Assembly: GCA_004028495.1 (NCBI GenBank)
Contig: MTKS01000102.1
Span: 1-6,128 of the forward strand
From: Candidatus Electrothrix marina
Lineage (GTDB): Bacteria > Desulfobacterota > Desulfobulbia > Desulfobulbales > Desulfobulbaceae
Reading direction: 5' to 3'
DNA: 6,128 bases
Part shown: positions 1 to 5,652 of the stretch, in pieces
Numbering within the stretch: position 1 is the first letter of the stretch
Layout: each line of letters starts with the position of its first letter
Translations under genes and position numbers: made by a program
The notes under the pieces: model-generated
What the model was told of the DNA's origin: nothing
The model's database searches: none
What the model saw: only the letters and a program-made list of their open reading frames with translations

Positions 1-491
1 AGCAGACCGGGCATAATCTTATCGCAGACTCCCAGGAGCAATGCCCCGTCAAAGACGTTATGCGAGAGGGCAATCACTGTGGACAGGGCGATCACGTCCC
101 GGCTCATCAGGCTCAGGTCCATGCCCGGTTCACCCTGCGTGACGCCGTCGCACATGGCAGGCACCCCCCCGGCAACCTGGGCGTTCCCACCTGCTTCAGC
201 CACAGCCTCCTTGATCAGGTCGGGATAGCCCCCCAAGGGCTGGTGGGCCGAAACCACATCGTTATACGAAGAGATAATCCCGATGTTGGGCGTCTTATCA
301 TCAAGCAGGGCTGAACGACAAGACGGGCAACCTGCCAGATCATGGGCAAGGTTGCTGCCGGGCAGCTGCTTCCGGAAAGGACCTCTCAGGCTTTTTCCGG
401 CAGCCTCTTCCATCTGCTCTATATAGGCTGTGCGACTTCTTCGGCTGCGCTCAATGATTCGACGGGTGACCTGCTCAACGGTTGTATGCAT
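1..491 (-). CDS. edd: 6-phosphogluconate dehydratase, N-terminal part (cut by window edge)
   Basis: This enzyme dehydrates 6-phosphogluconate to 2-keto-3-deoxy-6-phosphogluconate in the Entner-Doudoroff pathway, in the cytoplasm. Reading the minus strand from the ATG at 491-489 gives 163 uninterrupted codons that run off the left edge; full-length family members are about 600 residues. The start aligns with E. coli Edd through the segment [10 protein letters not shown] (residues 8-17). Diagnostic family blocks follow: [11 protein letters not shown] (75-85), [13 protein letters not shown] (108-120) and [10 protein letters not shown] (154-163). Cys156 in the last block corresponds to an iron-sulfur cluster cysteine of the IlvD/Edd family, and Asp115 to the metal-binding Asp region. 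A CPSC motif at 55-58 sits in a variable N-terminal segment. There is no clear Shine-Dalgarno sequence; the bases just upstream are A-rich. The related dihydroxy-acid dehydratase IlvD is less likely, because the SYND and CDGVTQG blocks are Edd-type. Confidence 0.93.
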   Translation of the reverse strand, partial: MHTTVEQVTRRIIERSRRSRTAYIEQMEEAAGKSLRGPFRKQLPGSNLAHDLAGCPSCRSALLDDKTPNIGIISSYNDVVSAHQPLGGYPDLIKEAVAEAGGNAQVAGGVPAMCDGVTQGEPGMDLSLMSRDVIALSTVIALSHNVFDGALLLGVCDKIMPGL

Positions 492-834
492 GGTGGCTTT
501 TTTGAAAACTTGATAAAAAATAAGGAAATACCGGGTGGATGAAACGTCAAATTTTTCAGCGGTTTTTCAGAGAGAACCTTTTTCAAGATAAACTCAACCT
601 GAAACTGCTACATCAAACATGCAACTGCGGCAGCAGGTTATATCAACATAAAACAGATACAGGAACATATTGTAATCATGTAAATAATCAAGCGAGACGG
701 CAAAAAAAGCTGTCTATAAAGGAGTGGCGGATTGAACAGGATAAATTTTATAAAACGTAAAAAACGCCTCCGTATCAAGAATACGGAGGCGTTCTACAGA
801 GACCGAAAAATTATAGAATTTAGAGAATAACCAT
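492..834. other. Gene-free leader of edd, with terminator of the next gene
   Basis: This 343-base AT-rich stretch separates the start of edd from the end of the DAHP synthase gene. I see no convincing gene. A 73-codon plus-strand open frame (539-760) has no recognisable domain and no good ribosome site. On the minus strand a weak promoter-like pair, TTGATT (691-686) and TATGTT (669-664) with a 16-base spacer, could drive edd, leaving a leader of roughly 165 bases; this is only a suggestion. The sole firm element is the terminator at 763-793. Confidence 0.5.
763..793 (-). terminator. Intrinsic terminator of the DAHP synthase gene
   Basis: The arms 763-775 and 781-793 are perfect reverse complements (13 bp, including the core CGCCTCCG) around a 5-base loop. 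Read on the minus strand, the stem is followed by a run of T that spans 764-759 and overlaps the stem base. It begins about 41 bases after the stop of the minus-strand gene ending at 835. On the plus strand the hairpin has no T tract, so it is oriented for the minus strand. Confidence 0.9.
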
Positions 835-2181
835 TTAATTTTTCATCATTTCAGCGATCTGAAAGGCCATTTCTAAAGACTGTTCCGCATTCAGTCGAGG
901 ATCACAGGTGGTCAGATAATTCTGTCCCAACTGTTCATCTGCCAACTGGCGGGCACCGCCGGTACATTCAGTAACATCAGCACCGGTCAGTTCAAAATGC
1001 ACACCTCCCGGGATTGTTCCTTCTGCCCAATGTAACTCGAAAAATTGACGCAGCTCTGAAAGGATGTCGTCAAAACTCCTGGTTTTATGGCCGGCATCTG
1101 TTTTGCGAATATTGGCATGCATTGGATCGCAGCTCCAGAGGACGTTCTTCCCCTCTTTTTTCATAACCCTGAGCAGCGGCGGCAAATGCTTCTCAACATC
1201 CTTTGCCCCAAAGCGGGTGATCAGCGTTATCCTGCCTGCTTCGTTGTTTGGATTCAGTTTATCAATAATGGCAAGGATGTCATCAATATCATGCTTCGGA
1301 CCAACTTTCATCCCCAAGGGATTCAGGACGCCACGGAGAAACTCAATATGGGCTCCGTCAATCTGACGGGTACGGTCACCGATCCAAAGCATATGGCCGG
1401 AGCAATCATACCAACCGCCTTCAAGAGAGTCCTCACGAGTAAGGGCCTCTTCGTAGCCGAGAAATAACGCCTCATGTGAAGTGTAAAACTCCACCTCTTT
1501 CAGCTGAGGGGTATTCGTGTCAAAGCCGACAGTTTGCATGAACTTCATAGCTCGACTGATCTGTTTGGCCAGACGTTCATAGGAACGTCCCATGGGAGAT
1601 TCTTTAACAAACTCCTGATTCCAGGCCTGCACCTTATCCAAGGCTCCGAAACCGCCTCGAGTAAAGGCTCGGAGCAGATTCAGACTGGCCGCAGACATAT
1701 TATAGCCCTGCAAAAGTCGAGTCGGGTCAGGAATACGGGCCGCAGGATCGGGCTCTTCCGAGTTACACATATCGCCACGGTAACTGGGCAGCTCAACCCC
1801 GTCAATCATCTCAGTATCGCTGGACCGTGGTTTGGCATACTGTCCGGCAATTCGACCGACCTTGATGACCGGCTTTTCCCCGGCATAGGTCAGGGTAACC
1901 GCCATCTGCAACAGCACCTTCAAGGTATCTCTGATGTTGGGAGCAGTGCAGCGGCAAAATTCTTCCGAGCAATCGCCTCCTTGCAGCAAAAAGGCTTCTC
2001 CCTGGACAGCCTTGGCTAATTTATTTTTTAAATCGCGTATTTCACCGGCAAAAACTAACGGGGGAAGATCTGAGATCGTCTGAAGAACACTGTTCAATTC
2101 ATTTTCATCTGGCCAGTTCGGCTGTTGTAAAACAGGAAGACTTCGCCAGGATGATTTTGACCAATTATTTGCAGTTTTCAT
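835..2181 (-). CDS. Class II 3-deoxy-D-arabino-heptulosonate 7-phosphate (DAHP) synthase
   Basis: The enzyme condenses phosphoenolpyruvate and erythrose 4-phosphate to DAHP, the first step of the shikimate pathway to aromatic amino acids, in the cytoplasm. The 448 residues match the plant/Mycobacterium-type class II family along their length: SWRSLP near 11-16, LVFAGE (42-47), GEAFLLQGGDCSE (61-73), RIAGQYAKPRS (110-120), SYRGDM (133-138), RTRQIDGAH (270-278), SCDPMH (350-355), GGVHFELTG (392-400) and TCDPRLN (425-431). By comparison with the M. tuberculosis enzyme, the metal ligands are Cys71, His355, Glu397 and Asp427, all present. It is unrelated in sequence to the E. coli AroF/G/H class. 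The ATG at 2181-2179 is chosen because it precedes the conserved N-terminal WR segment. There is no Shine-Dalgarno sequence; the upstream bases read CCTTAAAAAAAT. It appears monocistronic, with its own terminator. No leader peptide or attenuator was recognised. Confidence 0.96.
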   Translation of the reverse strand: MKTANNWSKSSWRSLPVLQQPNWPDENELNSVLQTISDLPPLVFAGEIRDLKNKLAKAVQGEAFLLQGGDCSEEFCRCTAPNIRDTLKVLLQMAVTLTYAGEKPVIKVGRIAGQYAKPRSSDTEMIDGVELPSYRGDMCNSEEPDPAARIPDPTRLLQGYNMSAASLNLLRAFTRGGFGALDKVQAWNQEFVKESPMGRSYERLAKQISRAMKFMQTVGFDTNTPQLKEVEFYTSHEALFLGYEEALTREDSLEGGWYDCSGHMLWIGDRTRQIDGAHIEFLRGVLNPLGMKVGPKHDIDDILAIIDKLNPNNEAGRITLITRFGAKDVEKHLPPLLRVMKKEGKNVLWSCDPMHANIRKTDAGHKTRSFDDILSELRQFFELHWAEGTIPGGVHFELTGADVTECTGGARQLADEQLGQNYLTTCDPRLNAEQSLEMAFQIAEMMKN

Positions 2182-2298
2182 ATTTTTTTAAGGAAAGTTG
2201 ACGTGAAGATGATATTTTTTTATTGCGAACTCAATTTCCTAACGTGGTATATCCTAGCCGCTGAGGGGCAAAGAAGATAAAAGAAGAATTATGACAAA

Positions 2299-2333
2299 CT
2301 CCTTGGACTCTTGAAGCAAGGAGAGCTTTTTTT
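2299..2333 (+). terminator. Hairpin followed by a T7 tract, plus-strand oriented
   Basis: CTCCTTG (2299-2305) pairs perfectly with CAAGGAG (2317-2323) around an 11-base loop, and a run of seven T starts three bases later (2327-2333). The geometry resembles a weak intrinsic terminator for plus-strand transcription, yet no plus-strand gene lies upstream. On the minus strand the same stem is followed only by TTTG. It could block antisense transcription, act together with the adjacent hairpin, or be incidental. Confidence 0.35.
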
Positions 2334-2365
2334 AAAAGGGCATCTTTCTACAAAAATGCCCTTTT
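2334..2365 (-). terminator. Hairpin downstream of the AcsE-like gene, likely terminator
   Basis: AAAAGGGCAT (2334-2343) pairs perfectly with ATGCCCTTTT (2356-2365), giving a 10-bp stem and a 12-base loop. It lies 23 bases beyond the stop codon of the minus-strand gene ending at 2389. The minus-strand T tract is only four bases and is followed by A7, so termination may be modest. Read on the plus strand it ends in TTTTCTCTCTCT, so it may work in both directions. Confidence 0.55.
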
Positions 2366-2388
2366 CTCTCTCTGAAAAAAGAGGCTTT

Positions 2389-3285
2389 TTACAGATCCAA
2401 CCAGGATTCAGAAAAGATAGCCTGACCGGAAAGACAACGGAAGGTCTTGTAATGCTCAAGTGCAGCTCCTTCCAAGGTAGCAGGATCAGGCATATCACCG
2501 TCCATCATACCGTGAACCAGATCCACCAGATCCTGACTCTCACCTTTACAGATGGCCATCAGATCTTTATCGTAGGAGTTGACAATAGCGGTGCTGAGAC
2601 CGTATTTCATCAGCATGATCAGGTAGGTACGATCCAGGTATTTGCGCAGATGCTCGGCTACGCCGTTGGATACATTGGACAGACCGACTGTGGAACCGGC
2701 CCCCGGAGCTATATCCGCCAGCATCATCATGAACTCTAAACCGGAAGCTATCTGATCTGCACCCAAGGTCATAGGAGTTCCGATAGGATCGAACAGGATC
2801 TTCTCATTGGGAATACCCGCCTCGTTCATAGCCATCATGAGATCGACCGCCATAGCGGCACGTTCGTTAGAATCACGGGGCATTCCATCCGGTCCCCAGA
2901 GCAGGGCGATAACATTGCATTTGGCTTCGGCAGCCACCGGGATAAGAGCTTCCATTCGTTCCGGCTGTGCCGAAATGGAGTTCATGATAGCGGCTTCCTT
3001 ATTTTTAACCGCTTTGAAACCCGCAATCATAGCATCGGTGTTGGTGGTGTCCAGGCAGAGCGGAGTGTCCACAGTCTCTTCCACGGTCTGTACCACCCAA
3101 GGCATCAGTTCGGTGCCGTCCTTGCGTGCCGGTCCGATGTTCAGGTCAAGATACGATCCTCCGGCAGCCGTCTCTTCTTTTGCCATTTCCTGGATCGGTC
3201 CCTGAATACGTTCTTTCATGGCTGAACCGCTTCGAGTCCCCATGATATTGATGCTTTCGGCGATACCTTTTACCGTCATTGCCAT
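2389..3285 (-). CDS. acsE: AcsE-like methyltetrahydrofolate:corrinoid protein methyltransferase
   Basis: This 298-residue protein has the pterin-binding TIM-barrel fold family signature of methyltetrahydrofolate:corrinoid/iron-sulfur protein methyltransferase. That enzyme moves the methyl group of 5-methyltetrahydrofolate to the cobalt of a corrinoid protein in the Wood-Ljungdahl pathway. Visible blocks are LDLNIGPA (46-53), CLDTTN (77-82), IMNSISA (100-106), FDPIGTPM (165-172) and GLSNVSNG (201-208). Asp79, Asn102, Asp166 and Asn204 fall where the Moorella enzyme has its pterin-contact residues Asp75, Asn96, Asp160 and Asn199. It is longer than the roughly 262-residue Moorella AcsE, with an extra segment near 247-275 before the C-terminal helix. 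Dihydropteroate synthase is the alternative family, but the CLDTTN and GLSNVSNG blocks favour the methyltransferase. AAAGGAG (3299-3293), seven bases upstream, fixes the ATG at 3285. No corrinoid protein or CO dehydrogenase genes lie in the window, so the exact partner is inferred. Confidence 0.85.
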   Translation of the reverse strand: MAMTVKGIAESINIMGTRSGSAMKERIQGPIQEMAKEETAAGGSYLDLNIGPARKDGTELMPWVVQTVEETVDTPLCLDTTNTDAMIAGFKAVKNKEAAIMNSISAQPERMEALIPVAAEAKCNVIALLWGPDGMPRDSNERAAMAVDLMMAMNEAGIPNEKILFDPIGTPMTLGADQIASGLEFMMMLADIAPGAGSTVGLSNVSNGVAEHLRKYLDRTYLIMLMKYGLSTAIVNSYDKDLMAICKGESQDLVDLVHGMMDGDMPDPATLEGAALEHYKTFRCLSGQAIFSESWLDL

Positions 3286-3292
3286 TTGCGTT

Positions 3293-3299
3293 CTCCTTT
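3293..3299 (-). promoter_or_regulatory. Ribosome binding site of the AcsE-like gene
   Basis: AAAGGAG on the minus strand, seven bases before the ATG at 3285-3283, is a near-perfect Shine-Dalgarno sequence. It supports this ATG, rather than the one two codons later, as the start. Confidence 0.85.
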
Positions 3300-3349
3300 G
3301 ATTAAATTAATTCGGAAAAAATGAGCCCTATAATGTCATTTTTGTAATT

Positions 3350-3358
3350 TTATCCACA
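3350..3358 (+). promoter_or_regulatory. Perfect consensus DnaA box
   Basis: TTATCCACA matches the bacterial DnaA box consensus TTATNCACA at every position. By simple arithmetic, one given 9-mer is expected about 0.05 times on both strands of a window this size with equal base frequencies. It lies about 65 bases upstream of the AcsE-like start codon and about 340 bases beyond the dnaN stop. It may be a chance match, a titration site or part of a DnaA-responsive region. Confidence 0.5.
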
Positions 3359-3381
3359 CAAATAATTTTTTTATATCTTTA

Positions 3382-3394
3382 CTGTTTCAAACAG
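3382..3394. repeat. Palindrome CTGTTT-C-AAACAG
   Basis: A perfect 6-base inverted repeat with a single central base lies about 100 bases upstream of the AcsE-like gene. Its form suits a dimeric repressor operator, but I do not recognise a specific regulator. Confidence 0.3.
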
Positions 3395-3508
3395 CAGGAA
3401 GTTGTGTGTGAAGCATGGTCTGCACAATTGAAACGAAAATTTTAAATTTGATAATTAATCGCATTTCAGGGTATTTGTCAATCAACAATTTTTTTGAGTT
3501 TCTTTTTG

Positions 3509-3538
3509 AAAAAGGAACCAAGGAAGGGGTTTCTTTTT
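3509..3538. terminator. Hairpin with T-rich arm, possible bidirectional terminator
   Basis: AAAAAGGAACC (3509-3519) pairs with GGTTTCTTTTT (3528-3538), 11 bp with one G-T pair, around an 8-base purine loop. Each strand ends the stem in a run of T, as in terminators whose stem base overlaps the T tract. It lies about 160 bases beyond the dnaN stop on the minus strand, so it could be a distal terminator of dnaN. Confidence 0.4.
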
Positions 3539-3635
3539 TATCCCCTGTTTGGGAGGAAAATTTTCAAACAGTAACTTCTTTCTTTTCTGAAAGAAACGCC
3601 TTTTCTGTTCGATACCGTCCACATCCCGAGGGAAG

Positions 3636-3660
3636 GGGAATGCTCTGCTGAAGCATTCCC
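3636..3660 (-). other. Stable hairpin just downstream of dnaN
   Basis: GGGAATGCT (3636-3644) and AGCATTCCC (3652-3660) form a perfect 9-bp stem with a 7-base loop, extended imperfectly by the flanking purine and pyrimidine runs. It starts 36 bases past the dnaN stop. No T tract follows on either strand, so it is not a canonical terminator; a transcript-end stabilising structure or a REP-like element is possible. Confidence 0.45.
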
Positions 3661-3685
3661 TCTCTCCCTTGAGAGCGAAGCGGAA

Positions 3686-3703
3686 AACTAACTGAACTAA
3701 CTG
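3686..3703. repeat. Tandem 9-base repeat across the dnaN stop codon
   Basis: AACTAACTG occurs twice in direct succession (3686-3694, 3695-3703). On the minus strand this gives two TAG stops in the dnaN frame, three codons apart (AGT TAG TTC AGT TAG), consistent with a small local duplication at the gene end. Confidence 0.6.
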
Positions 3704-4828
3704 AGCTTCATCGGCATAATGATGCCCAGAAATCCTTCATCGTCTTCCGAAGTAATGAGGCATGGACTTTCATTGGAGCTGATAGAGGCCTGGATGCTTT
3801 CTCCCTCCATAACCTGAAGAGCCTCCATAAAATATCGGCAGTTGAATCCCATAGACAATTTTTCCCCGGTATATTCGATGGCGATCTCGTCTCTTGCTGA
3901 ACCGAAATCAGCATGTTCGGAAGTCAGCACCAGTTGATTATTATCCAGCTCGAATTTGATTGCATGGAAGATATCTTCGGTAAAGAGATTGATTCGTTTT
4001 AAGGACTCCAGAAAGAGTATCTTGTTGATAAGAATATTATCCTCTTTGGATATGAAATTCAGGATATTTTCAAAATCCGGAAATTCCCCTTCCATCAGTC
4101 TGATCACAAGAATGGAGTCGTCACTTTTCAGGACGATCTTTTTCTTTTCAACACCGAATTGAAAGGTATCCTGCTCTTCTCCGAATTTTCTTATCTGCTG
4201 TATCCCCCGCCTCGGAATCAAGATAAATTTATCAAAGTTCGGAAGAGGAGCACCTTCAGTCTCTCTCCGCATAATACTGAGACGATGGCCGTCTGAAGTC
4301 ACCATCCTGAAGACTGTTTTTTCATCTTCAATAAGCTGCTGAAAAAGAGCCGCGTTGAGATTATACATATTTTCTTTTTCAGTCGCGATAGAAAACATTG
4401 TTTTGTCAATAAGATCGCAAACAACCTCTCCTTGAATTTCCACCAAATCCTCTTCGTTATACTGCTCGAATTGAGGAAATTCCTCTGTGACCATACCGGC
4501 AAGTTTATATGTACTGCTGCCTGCTGTGATATTGATCCAGTTCTTCTCTCCTTCTTTAAAATTCAATGTCGGAGATCCTGATTCCCGAGCCAACTCAAAA
4601 AAGTTTTTTGGAGGGAAGCGTCAGGCTGCCGGTTTCGAAAACTTCAGCCGGTACAGTTTGTTTGAGGCTTATCTCCAAGTCCGTCGCTGTAAAAATAAGT
4701 TCATTATTTTTTACCTCCATCAGAACGTTTGCCAAGATGGCAAGTGTTCCTTTTTTATTTGTGATCTGCTGTTGTGCACTGATTGCTCGGAGAAGATCTT
4801 CTCTTGCGATATTGAAATGGAACGGCAT
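3697..4828 (-). CDS. dnaN: DNA polymerase III beta sliding clamp, split by a one-base frameshift
   Basis: DnaN forms the dimeric ring that tethers replicative DNA polymerase to the template. Translation from the ATG at 4828 reads 77 codons (to LPSKKLF) and meets TGA at 4597-4595. The family sequence resumes at once in the next frame as ELARESG and runs to the TAG at 3697-3699. Removing one base gives 376 residues, close to the usual 366-380, with all three clamp domains present. In corrected numbering, SDGHRL (178-183) and MPMKL (371-375) match the E. coli TDGHRL and MPMRL blocks of the peptide-binding pocket; IPRRG (204-208) and FPDF (249-252) are also conserved. AAGGAG (4842-4837) lies eight bases before the ATG. 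The usual dnaA and recF neighbours are absent from the window. Since the gene is essential and otherwise intact, decay is unlikely: an error in the sequence, slippage or recoding are the options. Confidence 0.93.
4595..4609 (-). other. Frame break in dnaN at A6-C-T6 followed by G-A
   Basis: On the minus strand codons read AAA AAA CTT TTT TGA. Skipping one T lets GAG TTG GCT continue the clamp sequence (KKLFELARE). Losing one A from the A6 run would also restore the frame (KNFFELARE), but the first solution fits the family better. The local UUU UGA resembles the CUU UGA site of +1 frameshifting in prfB, though no upstream Shine-Dalgarno-like stimulator is visible. Confidence 0.85.
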
Positions 4829-4836
4829 AGTAGTTA

Positions 4837-4842
4837 CTCCTT
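4837..4842 (-). promoter_or_regulatory. Ribosome binding site of dnaN
   Basis: AAGGAG on the minus strand sits eight bases before the ATG at 4828-4826. It confirms the dnaN start. Confidence 0.85.
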
Positions 4843-4887
4843 CTTTTTATATATAAAACTTTATTATTAGTATTAAGGGTGTCAGTT

Positions 4888-5043
4888 TGTGGAAAAAGAA
4901 TTTATCAATTTGTTTTTTTTTGAAAAATTATGTTAGTAAAAAGCGTTTACAGTCTGGAGACCGATTGTGTATATATGAGACTTTATAGTTATCAACAATG
5001 TTTTAAGATGATTGTCAACAAGTTGTTAACAAGTTTTTCAACA
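4888..5043. promoter_or_regulatory. Cluster of DnaA-box-like nonamers upstream of dnaN (possible oriC or DnaA-regulated region)
   Basis: Six nonamers resemble the DnaA consensus TTATNCACA. Minus strand: TTTTCCACA (4896-4888) and ATATACACA (4974-4966), one mismatch each. Plus strand: TTATCAACA (4989-4997, one mismatch), then TTGTCAACA (5012-5020), TTGTTAACA (5023-5031) and TTTTCAACA (5035-5043), two mismatches each. The last three begin 11 and 12 bases apart, about one helical turn. A very AT-rich stretch with a T9 run (4897-4943) could serve as an unwinding element. The sites lie between divergent dnaN and the adenosyltransferase gene. No perfect box occurs inside the cluster, so the assignment is tentative. 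Confidence 0.45.
4946..4975 (+). promoter_or_regulatory. Candidate promoter for the adenosyltransferase gene
   Basis: TTTACA (4946-4951) and TATATA (4970-4975) are separated by 18 bases; TGTATA (4968-4973) at 16 bases is an alternative -10. Transcription would start near 4982 and leave a leader of about 94 bases that contains four nonamer repeats. One DnaA-like nonamer (4966-4974) overlaps the -10. Confidence 0.45.
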
Positions 5044-5075
5044 ATTTCTTCTTACGGAATTTCAAAGAGAATATT

Positions 5076-5600
5076 ATGAAGAAAAAAGGACTGATCCTTA
5101 TTTTTACCGGTCATGGCAAAGGGAAAACAACTGCTGCTCTGGGTATGACCATGCGGGCAGCCGGCCACGGGATGAAAACCTGTTTTATTCAGTTTATTAA
5201 GGGAAGCTGGAAATATGGTGAGATGGAGGCACTGGCCCGTTTCAGGGAGGAGGTTGATTTTCATGTTATGGGAAGAGGGTTCACCTGGAAATCCGATGAT
5301 GTGGAAAAAGATAAGGCGGCGGCCCGAGAGGCCTGGGAAAAGGCCAAAGAAGCCATTATGTCAGGAGGTTATAATGCCGTGGTGCTTGATGAGTTCACTT
5401 ATCTGCTGCGTTACGGTATGATTGAGAAAGAGGAGGCTCTGGAGGTGCTTCGCAGGAAGCCCGCTGACCTGCATATCTGCATTACCGGGCGTGATGCGGA
5501 GGAGGAACTTATTGAACTTGCTGATCTGGTTACGGAAATGCAGCCTGTCAAACATCCGTATCGGCAAGGAATTACAGCGCAGAAGGGGGTGGAATTTTGA
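5076..5600 (+). CDS. cobO: Cob(I)alamin adenosyltransferase (CobO/CobA/BtuR family)
   Basis: The enzyme transfers the adenosyl group of ATP to the cobalt of reduced corrinoids, giving adenosylcobalamin, in the cytoplasm. The 174 residues carry the family P-loop GHGKGKTT (12-19), the FIQFIKGSWKYGE block (37-49), a Walker B-like segment ending in Asp105-Glu106 (VVLDEFTYLL), TGRDA (137-141), ADLVTEM (149-155) and the C-terminal block KHPYRQGITAQKGVEF (159-174). It is shorter than the roughly 196-residue E. coli BtuR, lacking most of its N-terminal extension, as in many bacterial members. AAGAGA five bases before the ATG is a modest ribosome site. The gene is divergent from dnaN and convergent with the PilZ gene 52 bases downstream. 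PduO- and EutT-type adenosyltransferases are different folds and do not fit. Confidence 0.95.
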   Translation: MKKKGLILIFTGHGKGKTTAALGMTMRAAGHGMKTCFIQFIKGSWKYGEMEALARFREEVDFHVMGRGFTWKSDDVEKDKAAAREAWEKAKEAIMSGGYNAVVLDEFTYLLRYGMIEKEEALEVLRRKPADLHICITGRDAEEELIELADLVTEMQPVKHPYRQGITAQKGVEF

Positions 5601-5652
5601 CGACTTGTTTCCTACGGGGAGAATTTCCTCAATACCCTTATTTTTTCTCTGT

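Larger units (their letters stand above)
3286..3696. other. 411-base intergenic stretch between dnaN and the AcsE-like gene
   Basis: No gene is supported here. A 78-codon plus-strand open frame (3415-3651) is low-complexity and unlike any family I know. The stretch holds the leader and presumed promoter of the AcsE-like gene at its left end, a perfect DnaA box (3350-3358), a 6-1-6 palindrome (3382-3394), a purine/pyrimidine-rich hairpin (3509-3538) and a hairpin just beyond dnaN (3636-3660). No clear -10/-35 pair could be assigned for the AcsE-like gene. Confidence 0.6.

Noticed and set aside
539..760. 73-codon plus-strand open frame in the edd leader
   Set aside because: No recognisable domain, poor ribosome site, AT-rich leader composition, and the hairpin after it is a terminator oriented for the opposite strand.
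1064..2019. Several plus-strand open frames opposite the DAHP synthase gene
   Set aside because: They mirror a strongly conserved minus-strand enzyme; their translations show no domain.
3415..3651. 78-codon plus-strand open frame between dnaN and the AcsE-like gene
   Set aside because: Low-complexity Phe/Glu/Lys-rich translation that runs through hairpins; no family resemblance and no Shine-Dalgarno sequence.
3697..4828. dnaN as a decayed pseudogene
   Set aside because: There is one single-base break in an otherwise full-length, conserved, essential gene with a good ribosome site; decay would leave more lesions.
4982..5075. Cobalamin riboswitch in the adenosyltransferase leader
   Set aside because: The leader is only about 94 bases if the candidate promoter is right, and I see no B12-box-like motif or multi-stem core; it is dominated by TYAACAA repeats.
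5616..5646. Terminator between the convergent adenosyltransferase and PilZ genes
   Set aside because: The only stem, GGGGA/TCCTC, is five pairs with one G-T, and the T6 run is about ten bases away; too weak to call.
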